From NCBI GenBank assembly GCA_020634245.1, contig JACKCC010000012.1, positions 62,001 through 126,000 of the forward strand: a DNA stretch of 64,000 nucleotides, read 5' to 3'. The position numbers and the translations under genes are program-made. The notes under the pieces were generated by a model. The model had not been told where the DNA came from. It searched no databases and was given only the letters and a program-made list of their open reading frames with translations. Shown in pieces: positions 1 through 8,654 of this stretch. Source of the stretch: Ardenticatenaceae bacterium (GTDB lineage Bacteria > Chloroflexota > Anaerolineae > Promineifilales > Promineifilaceae). Each line of letters begins with the position of its first letter. Within the stretch, counting starts at the first letter, position 1.

Positions 1-711
1 CGGCGGGCGCGGCGGGTCATCACCATCTCCGAATCGGGGCGGCAGGATGTGCACCGCTTTTTTGGCGTACCGCTGGAACAAATTGACGTCGTTTACCCCG
101 GCGTCGATGCCGTTTACCGGCCTTTGCCGCCAGAGGAAATCGCCACCTTCCGCCAACAGCAGGATTTGGCCGATCGCTTTGTCCTGCATGTGGGCACGTT
201 GCAGCCGCGCAAGAACATTCCTACCCTGATCGAAGCGTTCGCCCAAGCCACGCCGCCGGATGTGATGCTGGTGCTGGTCGGCGGCAAGGGCTGGCTGTTT
301 GATGAGATTTTTGCCCGGGTGCAGGCGCTGGGCTTGCAAGATCGGGTGCGCTTCACCGGCTACGTGCCCGATGAGGATTTGCCACGCTGGTACAACGCCG
401 CTTCGGTGCTGGCCTTCCCCTCAGTTTATGAGGGATTTGGCATGCCGGTGGTGGAGGCGATGGCCTGCGGTACGCCGGTGGTGGCCGCCAACAGTTCTTC
501 GCTGCCGGAAGCGGCCGGCGAGGCCGGCTTGTTGTTTGACCCGCAAAATGTGGCAGAATTGGCTGATCGTTTAACGGCCGTACTGCACAATCCCGATTTA
601 GCCGTTACAATGCGGGAAAAGGGACTGCTCCAGGCCCGACAATTTAGCTGGGAGAAAGCGGGCCGGGAAACGGCCGTTGTCTACCAAAAAGCAATGCGTG
701 GAGAGAAATGA
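1..711 (+). CDS. GT4-family glycosyltransferase, 3' part (5' end outside window)
   Basis: The reading frame is open from base 1 (RRARRVITISESGRQDV...), so the gene begins upstream of the window and 236 residues are visible. This is the C-terminal nucleotide-sugar-binding Rossmann half of a GT4 (GT-B fold) glycosyltransferase. The segment LHVGTLQPRKN, the glycine-rich GGKGWL stretch and the EX7E signature in YEGFGMPVVEAMACGTPVV (Glu about 144 and 152 of the visible part) are all present. It most likely transfers a sugar onto a lipid-linked glycan at the inner face of the membrane. It is followed by a polyprenyl-phosphate sugar transferase, consistent with an exopolysaccharide cluster. It is clearly paralogous to the GT4 gene at 56578-57696. 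The acceptor and sugar cannot be told from sequence. Confidence 0.9.
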   Translation, partial: RRARRVITISESGRQDVHRFFGVPLEQIDVVYPGVDAVYRPLPPEEIATFRQQQDLADRFVLHVGTLQPRKNIPTLIEAFAQATPPDVMLVLVGGKGWLFDEIFARVQALGLQDRVRFTGYVPDEDLPRWYNAASVLAFPSVYEGFGMPVVEAMACGTPVVAANSSSLPEAAGEAGLLFDPQNVAELADRLTAVLHNPDLAVTMREKGLLQARQFSWEKAGRETAVVYQKAMRGEK

Positions 712-726
712 TGACTTGGGAAGTAA

Positions 727-826
727 AGAGCAGGGGTGCAGGGGAGCAAGGGAGCAGGGGAGAACGTCTCTCCCTTGCTCCCTTGTTCCCTTGCTCCCTT
801 GCCCTCCATTCCCTCTGCTCCCCTGC
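727..826. repeat. Low-complexity palindrome before sugar transferase gene
   Basis: The left arm is purine rich (repeats of GGGAGCAAGGGAGCAGGGG) and the right arm is its imperfect complement (CTCCCTTGCTCCC units). It fills the gap between the GT4 stop and the next start codon, and is open in frame with the downstream gene, which artificially extends that ORF by 53 codons. Confidence 0.8.
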
Positions 827-835
827 CAAAGAGTC

Positions 836-2260
836 ATGAGAAGCCGCAATATCCGCAACATCACCATCATCAGCGACCTGATCCTGTTCAACGCCGCGTT
901 TGCCTTTGCGTACGTGGTTCGCTACGTCTGGCAGTGGTTTTTGCCGGTGGAGGAGCAGTTTTTTGAGCCATACGGCCGTTACCTGAGCCAGCAAATCGCC
1001 TTTAACGGCTTGATGATTTTCACCTTCATTCAGGGACGGGTCTGGCGGCGGCGGCGCGGCGAGTTTTGGATTGATGAAGTGTCGCGGATTGGCTTTGCTA
1101 CTGCGACAGCAGTCACCCTGCTCATGGCCGTCACCTACTTTTTCCTCTCCGAAGCGCCGTTTTCGCGCCTGATGTTGTTCTGGATTTTGCTCTTTGTCGT
1201 CCTATTTTTGGGGCTGGCCCGGCTGGTACGGCGTTGGGTGCTGTCGGTGCTGTATGGGCGGGGAACGGCCGTAGACCGGGTACTCGTTCTCGGTTCCGGC
1301 GAAACCGGACGGGGTCTCATCCGCACGTTATTAGCCCGTCCCGATTTGGGCTTCAAAGCCATCGGCTACCTGCACGATGGCTCGCAGGAAAACAACATCG
1401 GCCTGGGCCGCATTCCTCACTTGGGCACATTCGATGATTTGCCCCGCATTTTGCAGGAAACGCCCAATCTGTACACCGTCTTCATCGCTGTGCCCGGCGA
1501 AATGTACCAACAAACCATGCAGCTCCTGAGCACCTGTCAAGAACACGGTATCCCGGCCCAGGTTGTGCCCGATTTGCTCCAACTGAGCTTGAATCGGGTC
1601 GAATTCAACAACATGGCCGGTATTCCCATGCTGGGCGTCCGCGAAGTGGGGATGACCCGCTGGCAGCGAATATTAAAGCGAACGTTGGACCTGGTCTTGA
1701 TTACCATTGCCGGGATTCCAGGTTTACTGCTGACCGGGATCATCGCCATTGCTATCAAATTGGATTCGCCGGGGCCGGTTTTTTACGCCGCCGACCGGGT
1801 AGGGCGCGGCGGCAAACCGTTCCCCATGTACAAATTCCGCTCGATGGTCGTGGACGCGGATAAGCAGAAGAAGGAATTGGAAGCGCTCAACGAAGCCGAC
1901 GGCCCCATCTTCAAAATCAAAGACGATCCGCGCCTGACGCGGGTGGGCAAATTCCTGCGCCGCAGCAGCCTGGATGAGCTGCCGCAGTTATTGAATGTGC
2001 TGTTAGGACAAATGAGTCTGGTGGGGCCGCGCCCGCCGCTGCAAGAGGAAGTGGATCAATACAAGCCCTGGCATTTGCAGCGGCTGGCGGTAATTGGGGG
2101 GATGACGGGCTTGTGGCAGGTAAGCGGCCGTTCCGACCTTACCTTCGACGAATTATGCCTGCTAGACATTTACTACATCGAAAACTGGTCGCTGGCGATG
2201 GACATTCGCATTCTGCTGCAAACGATTCCGCACAGTGTATTTGGCCGGGGCGCTTACTGA
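836..2260 (+). CDS. Exopolysaccharide polyprenyl-phosphate sugar-1-phosphate transferase (WcaJ/WbaP type)
   Basis: A 474-residue integral membrane protein expected to start a glycan repeat unit by moving a sugar-1-phosphate from a UDP-sugar onto undecaprenyl phosphate. Several hydrophobic helices fill the first 130 residues. A Rossmann-like CoA_binding_3 domain follows (RVLVLGSGETGRG...). The C-terminal third is the bacterial sugar transferase domain, with KRTLDLVL, SPGPVFYAADRVGRGG, MYKFRSM and LRRSSLDELPQLLNVL. The ATG at 836 is chosen because the 53 in-frame codons upstream are the palindrome at 727-826 and encode low-complexity sequence unlike the family. It follows a GT4 gene in the same direction, as in capsule or EPS operons. 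Confidence 0.9.
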   Translation: MRSRNIRNITIISDLILFNAAFAFAYVVRYVWQWFLPVEEQFFEPYGRYLSQQIAFNGLMIFTFIQGRVWRRRRGEFWIDEVSRIGFATATAVTLLMAVTYFFLSEAPFSRLMLFWILLFVVLFLGLARLVRRWVLSVLYGRGTAVDRVLVLGSGETGRGLIRTLLARPDLGFKAIGYLHDGSQENNIGLGRIPHLGTFDDLPRILQETPNLYTVFIAVPGEMYQQTMQLLSTCQEHGIPAQVVPDLLQLSLNRVEFNNMAGIPMLGVREVGMTRWQRILKRTLDLVLITIAGIPGLLLTGIIAIAIKLDSPGPVFYAADRVGRGGKPFPMYKFRSMVVDADKQKKELEALNEADGPIFKIKDDPRLTRVGKFLRRSSLDELPQLLNVLLGQMSLVGPRPPLQEEVDQYKPWHLQRLAVIGGMTGLWQVSGRSDLTFDELCLLDIYYIENWSLAMDIRILLQTIPHSVFGRGAY

Positions 2261-2297
2261 TTCGGTAACTGCCGAGAACCACTCCCCGATCTCATTA

Positions 2298-2684
2298 CTA
2301 GGTGAATAAAACAAAGTAAACGCCAGCCATCATAAAAATAAACGCTAACAGGGCCAAGATCGATATTTTATTTTGCCTTTCCACAAATTCTTTATCGAAG
2401 CCAGATTTTAAGAGACTTTTGTTGTGCAGTATTGTTCCAACAAGTAAATATACCTGGATCCCAATTACTGCAAGGACAAAATATGCTGGTTTTGGGAAAA
2501 AAACGATTACTCCTAAAGCGAAAAGAAAAACGGCCAGGGCCATTATGTTAACCCACTTTCCTGGTCGTGATGTTTTGTAGTCATTCAGTTGAACATCTGT
2601 TAGCTGAGAAATATTTTGAGAAAATAGCACAAAATAAACTACAAATAGTGCTATAGCAGCTCCAAAAAGAATTTTTTCTACCAT
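2298..2684 (-). CDS. Small integral membrane protein, unknown function
   Basis: A 128-residue protein with about four hydrophobic segments (roughly residues 5-25, 45-62, 65-86 and 105-127) and short charged loops. No family was recognised. The gene is clearly more AT-rich than its neighbours and contains no ACGGCCGT motif, which may mean later acquisition. It shares direction with the hypothetical gene at 2718-3128 and starts 33 bp after that gene ends, so they may be co-transcribed. Function is unassigned. Confidence 0.6.
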   Translation of the reverse strand: MVEKILFGAAIALFVVYFVLFSQNISQLTDVQLNDYKTSRPGKWVNIMALAVFLFALGVIVFFPKPAYFVLAVIGIQVYLLVGTILHNKSLLKSGFDKEFVERQNKISILALLAFIFMMAGVYFVLFT

Positions 2685-2717
2685 TTGCCCCCACCAAATA
2701 CTAAGTTGCGATACTCT

Positions 2718-3128
2718 TTATTCCTCATCGGGAATAGTTGGCTGGTCCAGTTTGATAACTTCGCCGTGCAAGTTAATCGTGATGCGGAAACCGAGCATGC
2801 CCAGCATGTTGCGGGCCTGTTCGGGGACGCCCTGGGCGATGATTTCGTCCATGTTGACGTTGCGCAGGGAGGCGTCGATGGCCGCTTTGGTGAACAGGTC
2901 ATCTTTACCCATCATGTTGAGCATCTGTTCCACGGCCAGTTCTTTGTTGTCTTCCAACTGCGCCAGGAAGAAGCCCAGCACCTGCCGGTCCACTTCTTCG
3001 CTGTCAATGTGGCGTTTGAAACCGTCGTCGTCAATCACATAAAAGGCGTCGGGGCCGATAACGGCCGTTTCCACCACACGCTCGTTCTCATCATAAACCA
3101 ATCCCGCAAACATTGCCTGCCGTGCCAT
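2718..3128 (-). CDS. Conserved-looking hypothetical protein (136 aa)
   Basis: A 136-residue soluble, acidic protein without signal peptide or membrane segment. It starts MARQAMFAGLVYDENERVVET and has a central helical stretch (residues 50-100). Its N-terminal part looks like a small beta unit that includes a VIDDDGF turn. Codon use and an internal ACGGCCGT (3061) match the rest of the chromosome, supporting a real gene. A purine-rich AGAGGAGCGAC just before the ATG serves as ribosome binding site. It is divergent from mreB, with a 377-bp gap between them. No known family was recognised. Confidence 0.65.
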   Translation of the reverse strand: MARQAMFAGLVYDENERVVETAVIGPDAFYVIDDDGFKRHIDSEEVDRQVLGFFLAQLEDNKELAVEQMLNMMGKDDLFTKAAIDASLRNVNMDEIIAQGVPEQARNMLGMLGFRITINLHGEVIKLDQPTIPDEE

Positions 3129-3310
3129 AGTCGCTCCTCTAGCTCTTGCTCTAAACTCTAGCTATTCTACGATCATAACGACCAACCCGTTGCCCCGCAA
3201 TGCCCGATTCACCGATTTCTCAGAAAAACGGCCGTTTTCGTGGCAAAAAAGGGTAATTCTTCGGGTAAAATCTATAAAACAGATTGGCAACGTGCAGAGT
3301 GAAACCCATA

Positions 3311-3319
3311 TGGTATAAT
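3311..3319 (+). promoter_or_regulatory. Candidate extended -10 promoter for the mre operon
   Basis: TGG-TATAAT matches an extended -10 (TGnTATAAT) with TATAAT at 3314-3319, about 190 bp before the mreB start. No well-spaced -35 is visible; TTGGCA at 3284-3289 is 24 bp away, which is too far. The rest of the 3129-3505 gap holds two ACGGCCGT-class bases at 3228 and the palindrome at 3361-3428. Confidence 0.4.
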
Positions 3320-3360
3320 CCAACGCTGGCAAAAAATGCCAAAAGTAACTACAAAACCTC

Positions 3361-3428
3361 TCTGAATGTCATGCCCGCGAAGGCGGGTATCCATTGTGGA
3401 TTCCTGCCTTCGCAGGAATGACAGAGTC
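3361..3428. repeat. REP-like palindrome in the mreB leader
   Basis: Two inverted arms: GTCATGCCCGCGAAGGCGGG and its partner CCTGCCTTCGCAGGAATGAC, with outer TCTGAATGTCAT/ATGACAGAGT. This resembles a palindrome widely dispersed in bacterial genomes. It would form a strong hairpin in the mreB 5' leader. Confidence 0.75.
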
Positions 3429-3505
3429 AGTGGTTACTGCTAAAACAGCCTTAGCTAATAGCTCAAAGCTAACGGCTAAAAGCTATAAATGAAGGATGAG
3501 GAAAC

Positions 3506-4564
3506 TTGTTTAGACCACTTGACTGGCTCCTGGGCCTGTTTTCACTGGACATTGGAATCGATTTAGGAACGGCCAATACACTGGTCTACATTCGGGATCG
3601 GGGAATTGTCATCAACGAACCTTCCTGGGTGGCGATTAATAAGCGGACGCGACGGCCGTTAGCGATTGGCGCCGAGGCTCGTGAAATGGTGGGGCGGACA
3701 CCGAGCGATATTGTGGCGATACGGCCGTTACGCGACGGCGTCATCTCCGAATTTGAAATCACCGAAGCCATGCTCGACTACTTCATCAAAAAAGCCCACG
3801 AGCAGATGATCGTGCCCTTTCCCCGGCCGCGCGTCGTCGTCGGTGTGCCCAGCGGCGTGACCGAAGTGGAAAAACGGGCCGTCTACGATGCCGCCATCTC
3901 CGCGGGCGCGCGAGAAGCGCATCTGATTGAAGAACCGATGGCTGCCGCCATTGGCGCCGGTTTGCCCATCAACGAAACCCGTGGCAGCATGATCGTCGAT
4001 ATCGGTGGCGGTACGACTGAAGTGGCCGTCTTCTCTATGACCGGCATCGTTGTCAAACGCTCCATCCGCGTTGCCGGCGACGAAATGGACGAAGACATCA
4101 TCCAATACGCCCGTAACAAATACAACCTGCTCATCGGCGAACGTATGGCCGAGCGCGTCAAACATGGCATTGGCTCCGCCTATACCCTACCCGAAGAGCG
4201 CACCATGACTTTGCGCGGCCGTAACCTCATCAATGGCCTGCCCCAAGCCGTCGAAATCAGCAGCATCGAACTGCGCGAGGCGATGGCCCCCTCCATCAAC
4301 ATCATCGTTGATACCGTGCGCGACACCCTGGACGAAACGCCGCCGGAGCTGGTCGCCGACCTCATGGAATCGGGCATCTGCCTGGCCGGCGGCGGCGCCC
4401 AAATTAGAGGGCTGGCCGAACGGCTGGAAGACGTAGTCAAAATGCGGGTCTGGGTTGCCGAAGACTCTATGACCTGTGTCGCCCGCGGCGCTGGCCGGGT
4501 ACTGGAAAATCTCGACCTGTGGGAACGCGCCCTGGTTGGCCTGCATCGTGGCAGCACACACTAA
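3506..4564 (+). CDS. mreB: Rod shape-determining protein MreB
   Basis: A 352-residue actin-fold ATPase that polymerises under the membrane and guides the lateral wall machinery. Visible actin-family motifs are the phosphate-1 loop GIDLGTANTLVY, the phosphate-2 loop IVDIGGGTTEVAV and the adenosine motif CLAGGGAQIRGL. The N-terminal MFRPLDWLLGLF is an amphipathic membrane-binding helix. Length matches the family (about 340). The start is TTG at 3506 preceded by GAGGATGAGG-like Shine-Dalgarno sequence (3490-3501). It heads the order mreB-mreC-mreD-mrdA, the standard elongasome operon. Nothing is missing from the active site as far as can be read. Confidence 0.97.
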   Translation: MFRPLDWLLGLFSLDIGIDLGTANTLVYIRDRGIVINEPSWVAINKRTRRPLAIGAEAREMVGRTPSDIVAIRPLRDGVISEFEITEAMLDYFIKKAHEQMIVPFPRPRVVVGVPSGVTEVEKRAVYDAAISAGAREAHLIEEPMAAAIGAGLPINETRGSMIVDIGGGTTEVAVFSMTGIVVKRSIRVAGDEMDEDIIQYARNKYNLLIGERMAERVKHGIGSAYTLPEERTMTLRGRNLINGLPQAVEISSIELREAMAPSINIIVDTVRDTLDETPPELVADLMESGICLAGGGAQIRGLAERLEDVVKMRVWVAEDSMTCVARGAGRVLENLDLWERALVGLHRGSTH

Positions 4565-4565
4565 C

Positions 4566-4640
4566 GAAGGCAAAGGGCAAAAGGCAGAAATCAGAATAAC
4601 ACTCATTTTCTGCCTTCTGCCTTCTGATTTCTGCCTTTAA
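4566..4640. repeat. Palindrome between mreB and mreC
   Basis: AAAGGCAGAAATCAG on the left pairs with CTGATTTCTGCCTTT on the right, with repeats of CTTCTGC between. It fills the intergenic gap and ends directly before the mreC ATG. Confidence 0.8.
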
Positions 4641-4642
4641 TT

Positions 4643-5503
4643 ATGAATTTGAACGAAGCGCAGCGACGGATTCGATGGATCCTTTTCATCGTCCTGGCCG
4701 GGGTTGCCGTTTTGTTGACAATTCTGGACAGAACTGGCAACCTGGACAGCGCCCTCGCCTTTGTCCGCAACCCCCTGGCAACCATCATCAGTTGGACATC
4801 TGACCGTACCAACAGCGTCGCTGATGCTTTGGAAGGGCCACGCGACCTGCAAACAGCACGGGAAGAAATTGCCCGGCTGCAAGCCCAGGTAGATGATCTG
4901 GAACGGGAAAATGAAAACCTGCGTGAAATCCAGGGCGAGTACCAACTGCTGCTTGATTTGTTCAACCGCGCCCGCCAACAGCCCGATTTCACCCGTTTAA
5001 CGGCAGCCGTCATTGGGCAGGACACCAGCCCTTCCCTGCGCAGCATTATCATCGACAAAGGCAGCGAGGATGGTATTGTGGTCGGGATGCCAGTGGAAAG
5101 CGCCCGTGGTCTGGTAGGACAGGTTTTCCGTACAACAGCCAATTCGGCCCAGGTGGTGCTGATCACCGATAACGCCAGTTCGATTCCGGCCAGGTTGGGC
5201 AGTTCGCGGGCTACGGGCCTGCTGCGTGGCGGCGGCTTAGGCGGTTCGGTCAGCATTGACTGGATTGATTTGAAGTATGAACTTACAGTGGGTGAAGTGG
5301 TGCTAACGTCGGGACTGGGCGGCAAATTCCCGCAGGATATGGTGATTGGCCGGGTCATTGAAGTGCAGCGGAATGAGGCAGAATTGTTTCAACGGGCGAT
5401 TGTGCAGCCGGCGGTTGATTTTGAATCTTTGGAGATTGTGTTTGTGATCACGAATTTCCGGCCGGTGGATACGGAGATTTTTAACAGCCCGCCCGGCGGC
5501 TAA
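4643..5503 (+). CDS. mreC: Rod shape-determining protein MreC
   Basis: A 286-residue bitopic membrane protein, a periplasmic or extracytoplasmic scaffold that links MreB to the penicillin-binding protein. One membrane helix lies at about residues 10-28 and a coiled coil at about 70-110 (EEIARLQAQVDDLERENENL). The MreC beta-barrel domain follows, with IIDKGSEDGIVVGMPV, the segment GLVGQV and LITDNASSIPARL. Length and order fit the family. The stop is 6 bp before mreD, so translation is likely coupled. The region between it and mreB is a palindrome. Confidence 0.95.
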   Translation: MNLNEAQRRIRWILFIVLAGVAVLLTILDRTGNLDSALAFVRNPLATIISWTSDRTNSVADALEGPRDLQTAREEIARLQAQVDDLERENENLREIQGEYQLLLDLFNRARQQPDFTRLTAAVIGQDTSPSLRSIIIDKGSEDGIVVGMPVESARGLVGQVFRTTANSAQVVLITDNASSIPARLGSSRATGLLRGGGLGGSVSIDWIDLKYELTVGEVVLTSGLGGKFPQDMVIGRVIEVQRNEAELFQRAIVQPAVDFESLEIVFVITNFRPVDTEIFNSPPGG

Positions 5504-5509
5504 TTTGTT

Positions 5510-6010
5510 ATGAGTTCAACGATTTATCTGGCGATTCCGGTGATGCTGCTGCTGGCGGTGGTGCAAACGGCCGTTATCCCCCGCTTCCCTATTCTCGGCC
5601 TCATCCCGCAGCTGCCCTTCCTTGTGGCCCTGGGCTGGGGCCTGCTGCGCGGCATGAACGAGGGCATCGTCTGGGCTTTCATTGGCGGCCTGCTGCTGGA
5701 TTTGTTTTCGGTAGCTCCGATGGGCGCGACTTCATTTAGCTACATGCTGGCCATCCTGGCCGTCATTTGGGTCGAAACCGCTCTGCCCGCCGATCGCTTT
5801 TTTGTTCCGGTTATTATGGCAATTGCCGGAACGGTTATTTACTTGTTAGTTTACTTGATTTTATTGCGACTTCTTGGTTATTTGACCACATTTCAGGGGG
5901 CAGCGGCACTTTTGCCGACGGCCATTTTGCATGGGGCACTCATTTTGCCCATCTATTGGCTGATGTTTTATCTGGATCGAGTTTTTCGGCCCAGACCGGT
6001 TGAGTTGTGA
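5510..6010 (+). CDS. mreD: Rod shape-determining protein MreD
   Basis: A 166-residue polytopic membrane protein with about five hydrophobic helices, the small membrane partner of MreC in the elongasome. Conserved features are IPQLPFLVALGWGLLRG and the turn GLLLDLFSVAPMGATSF, typical of MreD. It has an ACGGCCGT at 5567 read as Thr-Ala-Val. It lies between mreC (6-bp gap) and mrdA (palindrome at 6012-6089). The sequence is weakly conserved in the family, so identity rests on position plus topology. Confidence 0.9.
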   Translation: MSSTIYLAIPVMLLLAVVQTAVIPRFPILGLIPQLPFLVALGWGLLRGMNEGIVWAFIGGLLLDLFSVAPMGATSFSYMLAILAVIWVETALPADRFFVPVIMAIAGTVIYLLVYLILLRLLGYLTTFQGAAALLPTAILHGALILPIYWLMFYLDRVFRPRPVEL

Positions 6011-6011
6011 G

Positions 6012-6089
6012 GGATGAGGTATGAGTGATGAGGACTGAGCAGTGACTCGACTCCCAATCCTCAGTCCTCATCACTCAGCACTCATCACT
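6012..6089. repeat. Palindrome between mreD and mrdA
   Basis: Left arm GATGAGGTATGAGTGATGAGG, right arm CTCAGTCCTCATCACTCAGC and CTCATCAC. The arms are low-complexity and partly repeated, of the same style as at 727, 4566 and 15350. Confidence 0.8.
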
Positions 6090-6099
6090 GGAGAAAGTC

Positions 6100-8535
6100 A
6101 TGTCCCGAATGGGTTGGGAACGCATTGAAGATCAAGAAGAACTAGAAAAAGAAGACCTCGGTATGCGCGGCCGTTTAATCTTTTTACGGCTGTTTATCGT
6201 CGCAGTGCTGGGGCTGCTGCTCTATCGTGTCTGGTGGATTCAGCAAACGTTAGGCCAGGATTTGCAAGCGCAAGCAGAGGAAAACCGAATTGCCGTACTG
6301 CGCAGCGACGCCCCGCGCGGCGTTATGTTTGACCGCAACGGCCAACCGCTGGCCGTGAATCTGCCCAGCTTTAACGTAACCATTACGCCGGCGTTTTTGC
6401 CGGATACGGAAGCTGAACGGCAGGCTGTGTATGCGCGTCTTTCGCTGCTGACGGGTGTGCCGGTAACGAATACAGTACAGCAGCAGGCGCTGGTTGCGGC
6501 GGCTAATCCAGAGTTGGTGAGTATTTACGGCCGTTTAGCCCAAATCTACAACGCACCCGTCGGCGAAACATTGGATGAGGCCGGCATCGTGCCCCAACTG
6601 CCCGACAGCATCGCCGGAATTGTCGATACTTACAGCTTCGCCCCCTACCTGCCGGCCGTCATCACCAGCGGCATCCCCATTACCCTGGCCTACACAATCG
6701 AGCAGGAAAGTATCTTCCTACCCGGCGTCCGGGTGCTGGAAGAACCACGGCGCTACTATCCTAGCAGCGAATACACCTCCCACATCGTTGGCTACATGGG
6801 ACCCATCCCCAATGAAAACTGGATTACTCAACTTGGATACCAGCGCGATGACCGCGTCGGCTGGGCCGGATTGGAATCCTCCATGGAAATTGAGATGTCC
6901 GGCCAAAAGGGAGAACGCCAAATTGAACAAGATTGGACCGGCCGAGAATTACGCCAAATCGGTTTGGAAAAAGACCCGGTGGCCGGATTGAATTTGCATT
7001 TAACCCTCGACCTGGATTTACAAAAACAAATCTATGCCATCCTGGAGCAGGCAATGGAGGCCAACCGGCAAACGGTCCGCGTAGACTCTATCACCGGGGA
7101 ACGCACCTTCCCCGAAATTGAGCAGGCGGCCGTCGTGGCGATGAATCCGCAGACCGGTGAAATCCTGGCCATGGTTAACTTCCCCACCTTTGACAATAAC
7201 CGCTTTGGCACAGAAGTACCGGTAGAATATTATCTCGGTCTGGCTCGTAACGATTACACGCCGCTGGTTAATCATGCTGTCAGCGGCACCTATCCGCCGG
7301 GGTCAACCTTCAAACTGGTGCCATTGTCCGGGGCGCTGCAAGAAGGGATCGTGTCGCCTTCACGCCGGCTGCGAGCGCCAGGCGCAATTGAAATTCCCAA
7401 CCGGTTTGCGCCCAACGATCCAGGGCGTGCGCAACAGTTTGTCTGTTGGATTTATCCCGGAGAACATGGTTTTATGGATGCCTGGCAAGGATTGGCCAAT
7501 TCATGCGACATCTATTTTTACAAAATCAGCGGCGGTTTTGACCAGGATGGCGAGTTTGTAGAAGGGTTGGGTGTCAATCGCATTGCGCGTTACGGAACAC
7601 AGTTTGGTTTTGGCCGGGTGCAAGGGATTGAACTGCCTTTGGAAGCGGCTGGTAATCTGCCGCCTAATCAAAATTGGAAAATCCAAACGTATGGCGAACC
7701 CTGGTCAACGGGTGATGATTACAACATGGGCATCGGACAGGGGTTCGTGACGGCCACGCCCATGCAAGTGGCTCAAATGGCGGCGGTGATTGCCAATGGC
7801 GGTTTTTTGTACCGCCCGACAATTATTCACCACATGACAGATGAAGCGGGCAATGTTGTGTTTGTGGATGAAAACAGCCAGATTGTAGCCCGCGCCCACA
7901 TGGGGAGTGACGGCCGTACCATCTTGCAAGACGCAGACGGCAATCCGCTTAATGATCCCACATATAACGTCAAATTTGATAGTAATGGGGAGTACATCTA
8001 CCAACCAGAAGTGATCGATGCCCTGTCCGTCGACCGGCAATATATCAAGGTTGTGCAGGAAGGTATGCGTCTGGTCAATACCCGTATTGATGACGATACT
8101 TTTTACACGGGGGCAACATACGTAGACTGGCTGGATGAATTTGGCGTAACGACGGCCGGCAAAACAGGAACGGCCGAATACTGTGACAACATCGCCATTG
8201 ACCGCGGCTGGTGCCGCTTTGAGGACATCATCCAGCGGCGCGTACTGCCTACCCATTCCTGGTATGTAGGCTATGCTCCTTATGAAAATCCGGAAATCGT
8301 CGTATCGGTTTTTATCTTTAACGGTGGTGAAGGATCAGCCTGGTCGGCTCCGGTAGCCTGCAATGTGATGGCCGCCTATTTTGGCCTGGGCCAATACGCC
8401 GATGGGCTGACGCTGCAAGCGTGGCAGGACTCGGTAAAACCGGCCAACCGGGTCTGTAATTCCACCACCTTTAATCCTATCGTCGATCCGTTGTATCCGT
8501 TTGTAGTGGAAGAACCGGCTGTCGGCGAGCAGTGA
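6100..8535 (+). CDS. mrdA: Penicillin-binding protein 2 (elongasome transpeptidase)
   Basis: An 811-residue class B penicillin-binding protein that cross-links peptidoglycan during elongation. One N-terminal membrane helix (about residues 27-48) precedes the dimerisation domain (SDAPRGVMFDRNGQPLAVN) and a long linker domain. The transpeptidase domain has the catalytic SXXK in GSTFK (Ser402, Lys405), an SCD triad in place of SXN (LANSCDIYFYK) and the KTGTAE box at Lys688. Length exceeds the usual 600-700 because of an extended linker and insertions after the SCD motif. GGAG lies 7 bp before the ATG. It ends the mre operon. Confidence 0.95.
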   Translation: MSRMGWERIEDQEELEKEDLGMRGRLIFLRLFIVAVLGLLLYRVWWIQQTLGQDLQAQAEENRIAVLRSDAPRGVMFDRNGQPLAVNLPSFNVTITPAFLPDTEAERQAVYARLSLLTGVPVTNTVQQQALVAAANPELVSIYGRLAQIYNAPVGETLDEAGIVPQLPDSIAGIVDTYSFAPYLPAVITSGIPITLAYTIEQESIFLPGVRVLEEPRRYYPSSEYTSHIVGYMGPIPNENWITQLGYQRDDRVGWAGLESSMEIEMSGQKGERQIEQDWTGRELRQIGLEKDPVAGLNLHLTLDLDLQKQIYAILEQAMEANRQTVRVDSITGERTFPEIEQAAVVAMNPQTGEILAMVNFPTFDNNRFGTEVPVEYYLGLARNDYTPLVNHAVSGTYPPGSTFKLVPLSGALQEGIVSPSRRLRAPGAIEIPNRFAPNDPGRAQQFVCWIYPGEHGFMDAWQGLANSCDIYFYKISGGFDQDGEFVEGLGVNRIARYGTQFGFGRVQGIELPLEAAGNLPPNQNWKIQTYGEPWSTGDDYNMGIGQGFVTATPMQVAQMAAVIANGGFLYRPTIIHHMTDEAGNVVFVDENSQIVARAHMGSDGRTILQDADGNPLNDPTYNVKFDSNGEYIYQPEVIDALSVDRQYIKVVQEGMRLVNTRIDDDTFYTGATYVDWLDEFGVTTAGKTGTAEYCDNIAIDRGWCRFEDIIQRRVLPTHSWYVGYAPYENPEIVVSVFIFNGGEGSAWSAPVACNVMAAYFGLGQYADGLTLQAWQDSVKPANRVCNSTTFNPIVDPLYPFVVEEPAVGEQ

Positions 8536-8654
8536 ACATTCAGTGCCAGACATGGGGCTTCAAATATTGCTCGATCCAGCCCATTCTGCTCTGTGCCTGA
8601 CACTACTGACTCACCAATTACTGATTACCAGTCTGTTTGTGTTATCATTGCGTT

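Noticed and set aside
677..835. Longer start for the sugar transferase at 677
   Set aside because: The extra 53 residues are translated from the palindrome and overlap the upstream GT4 gene. The family begins at the ATG at 836.
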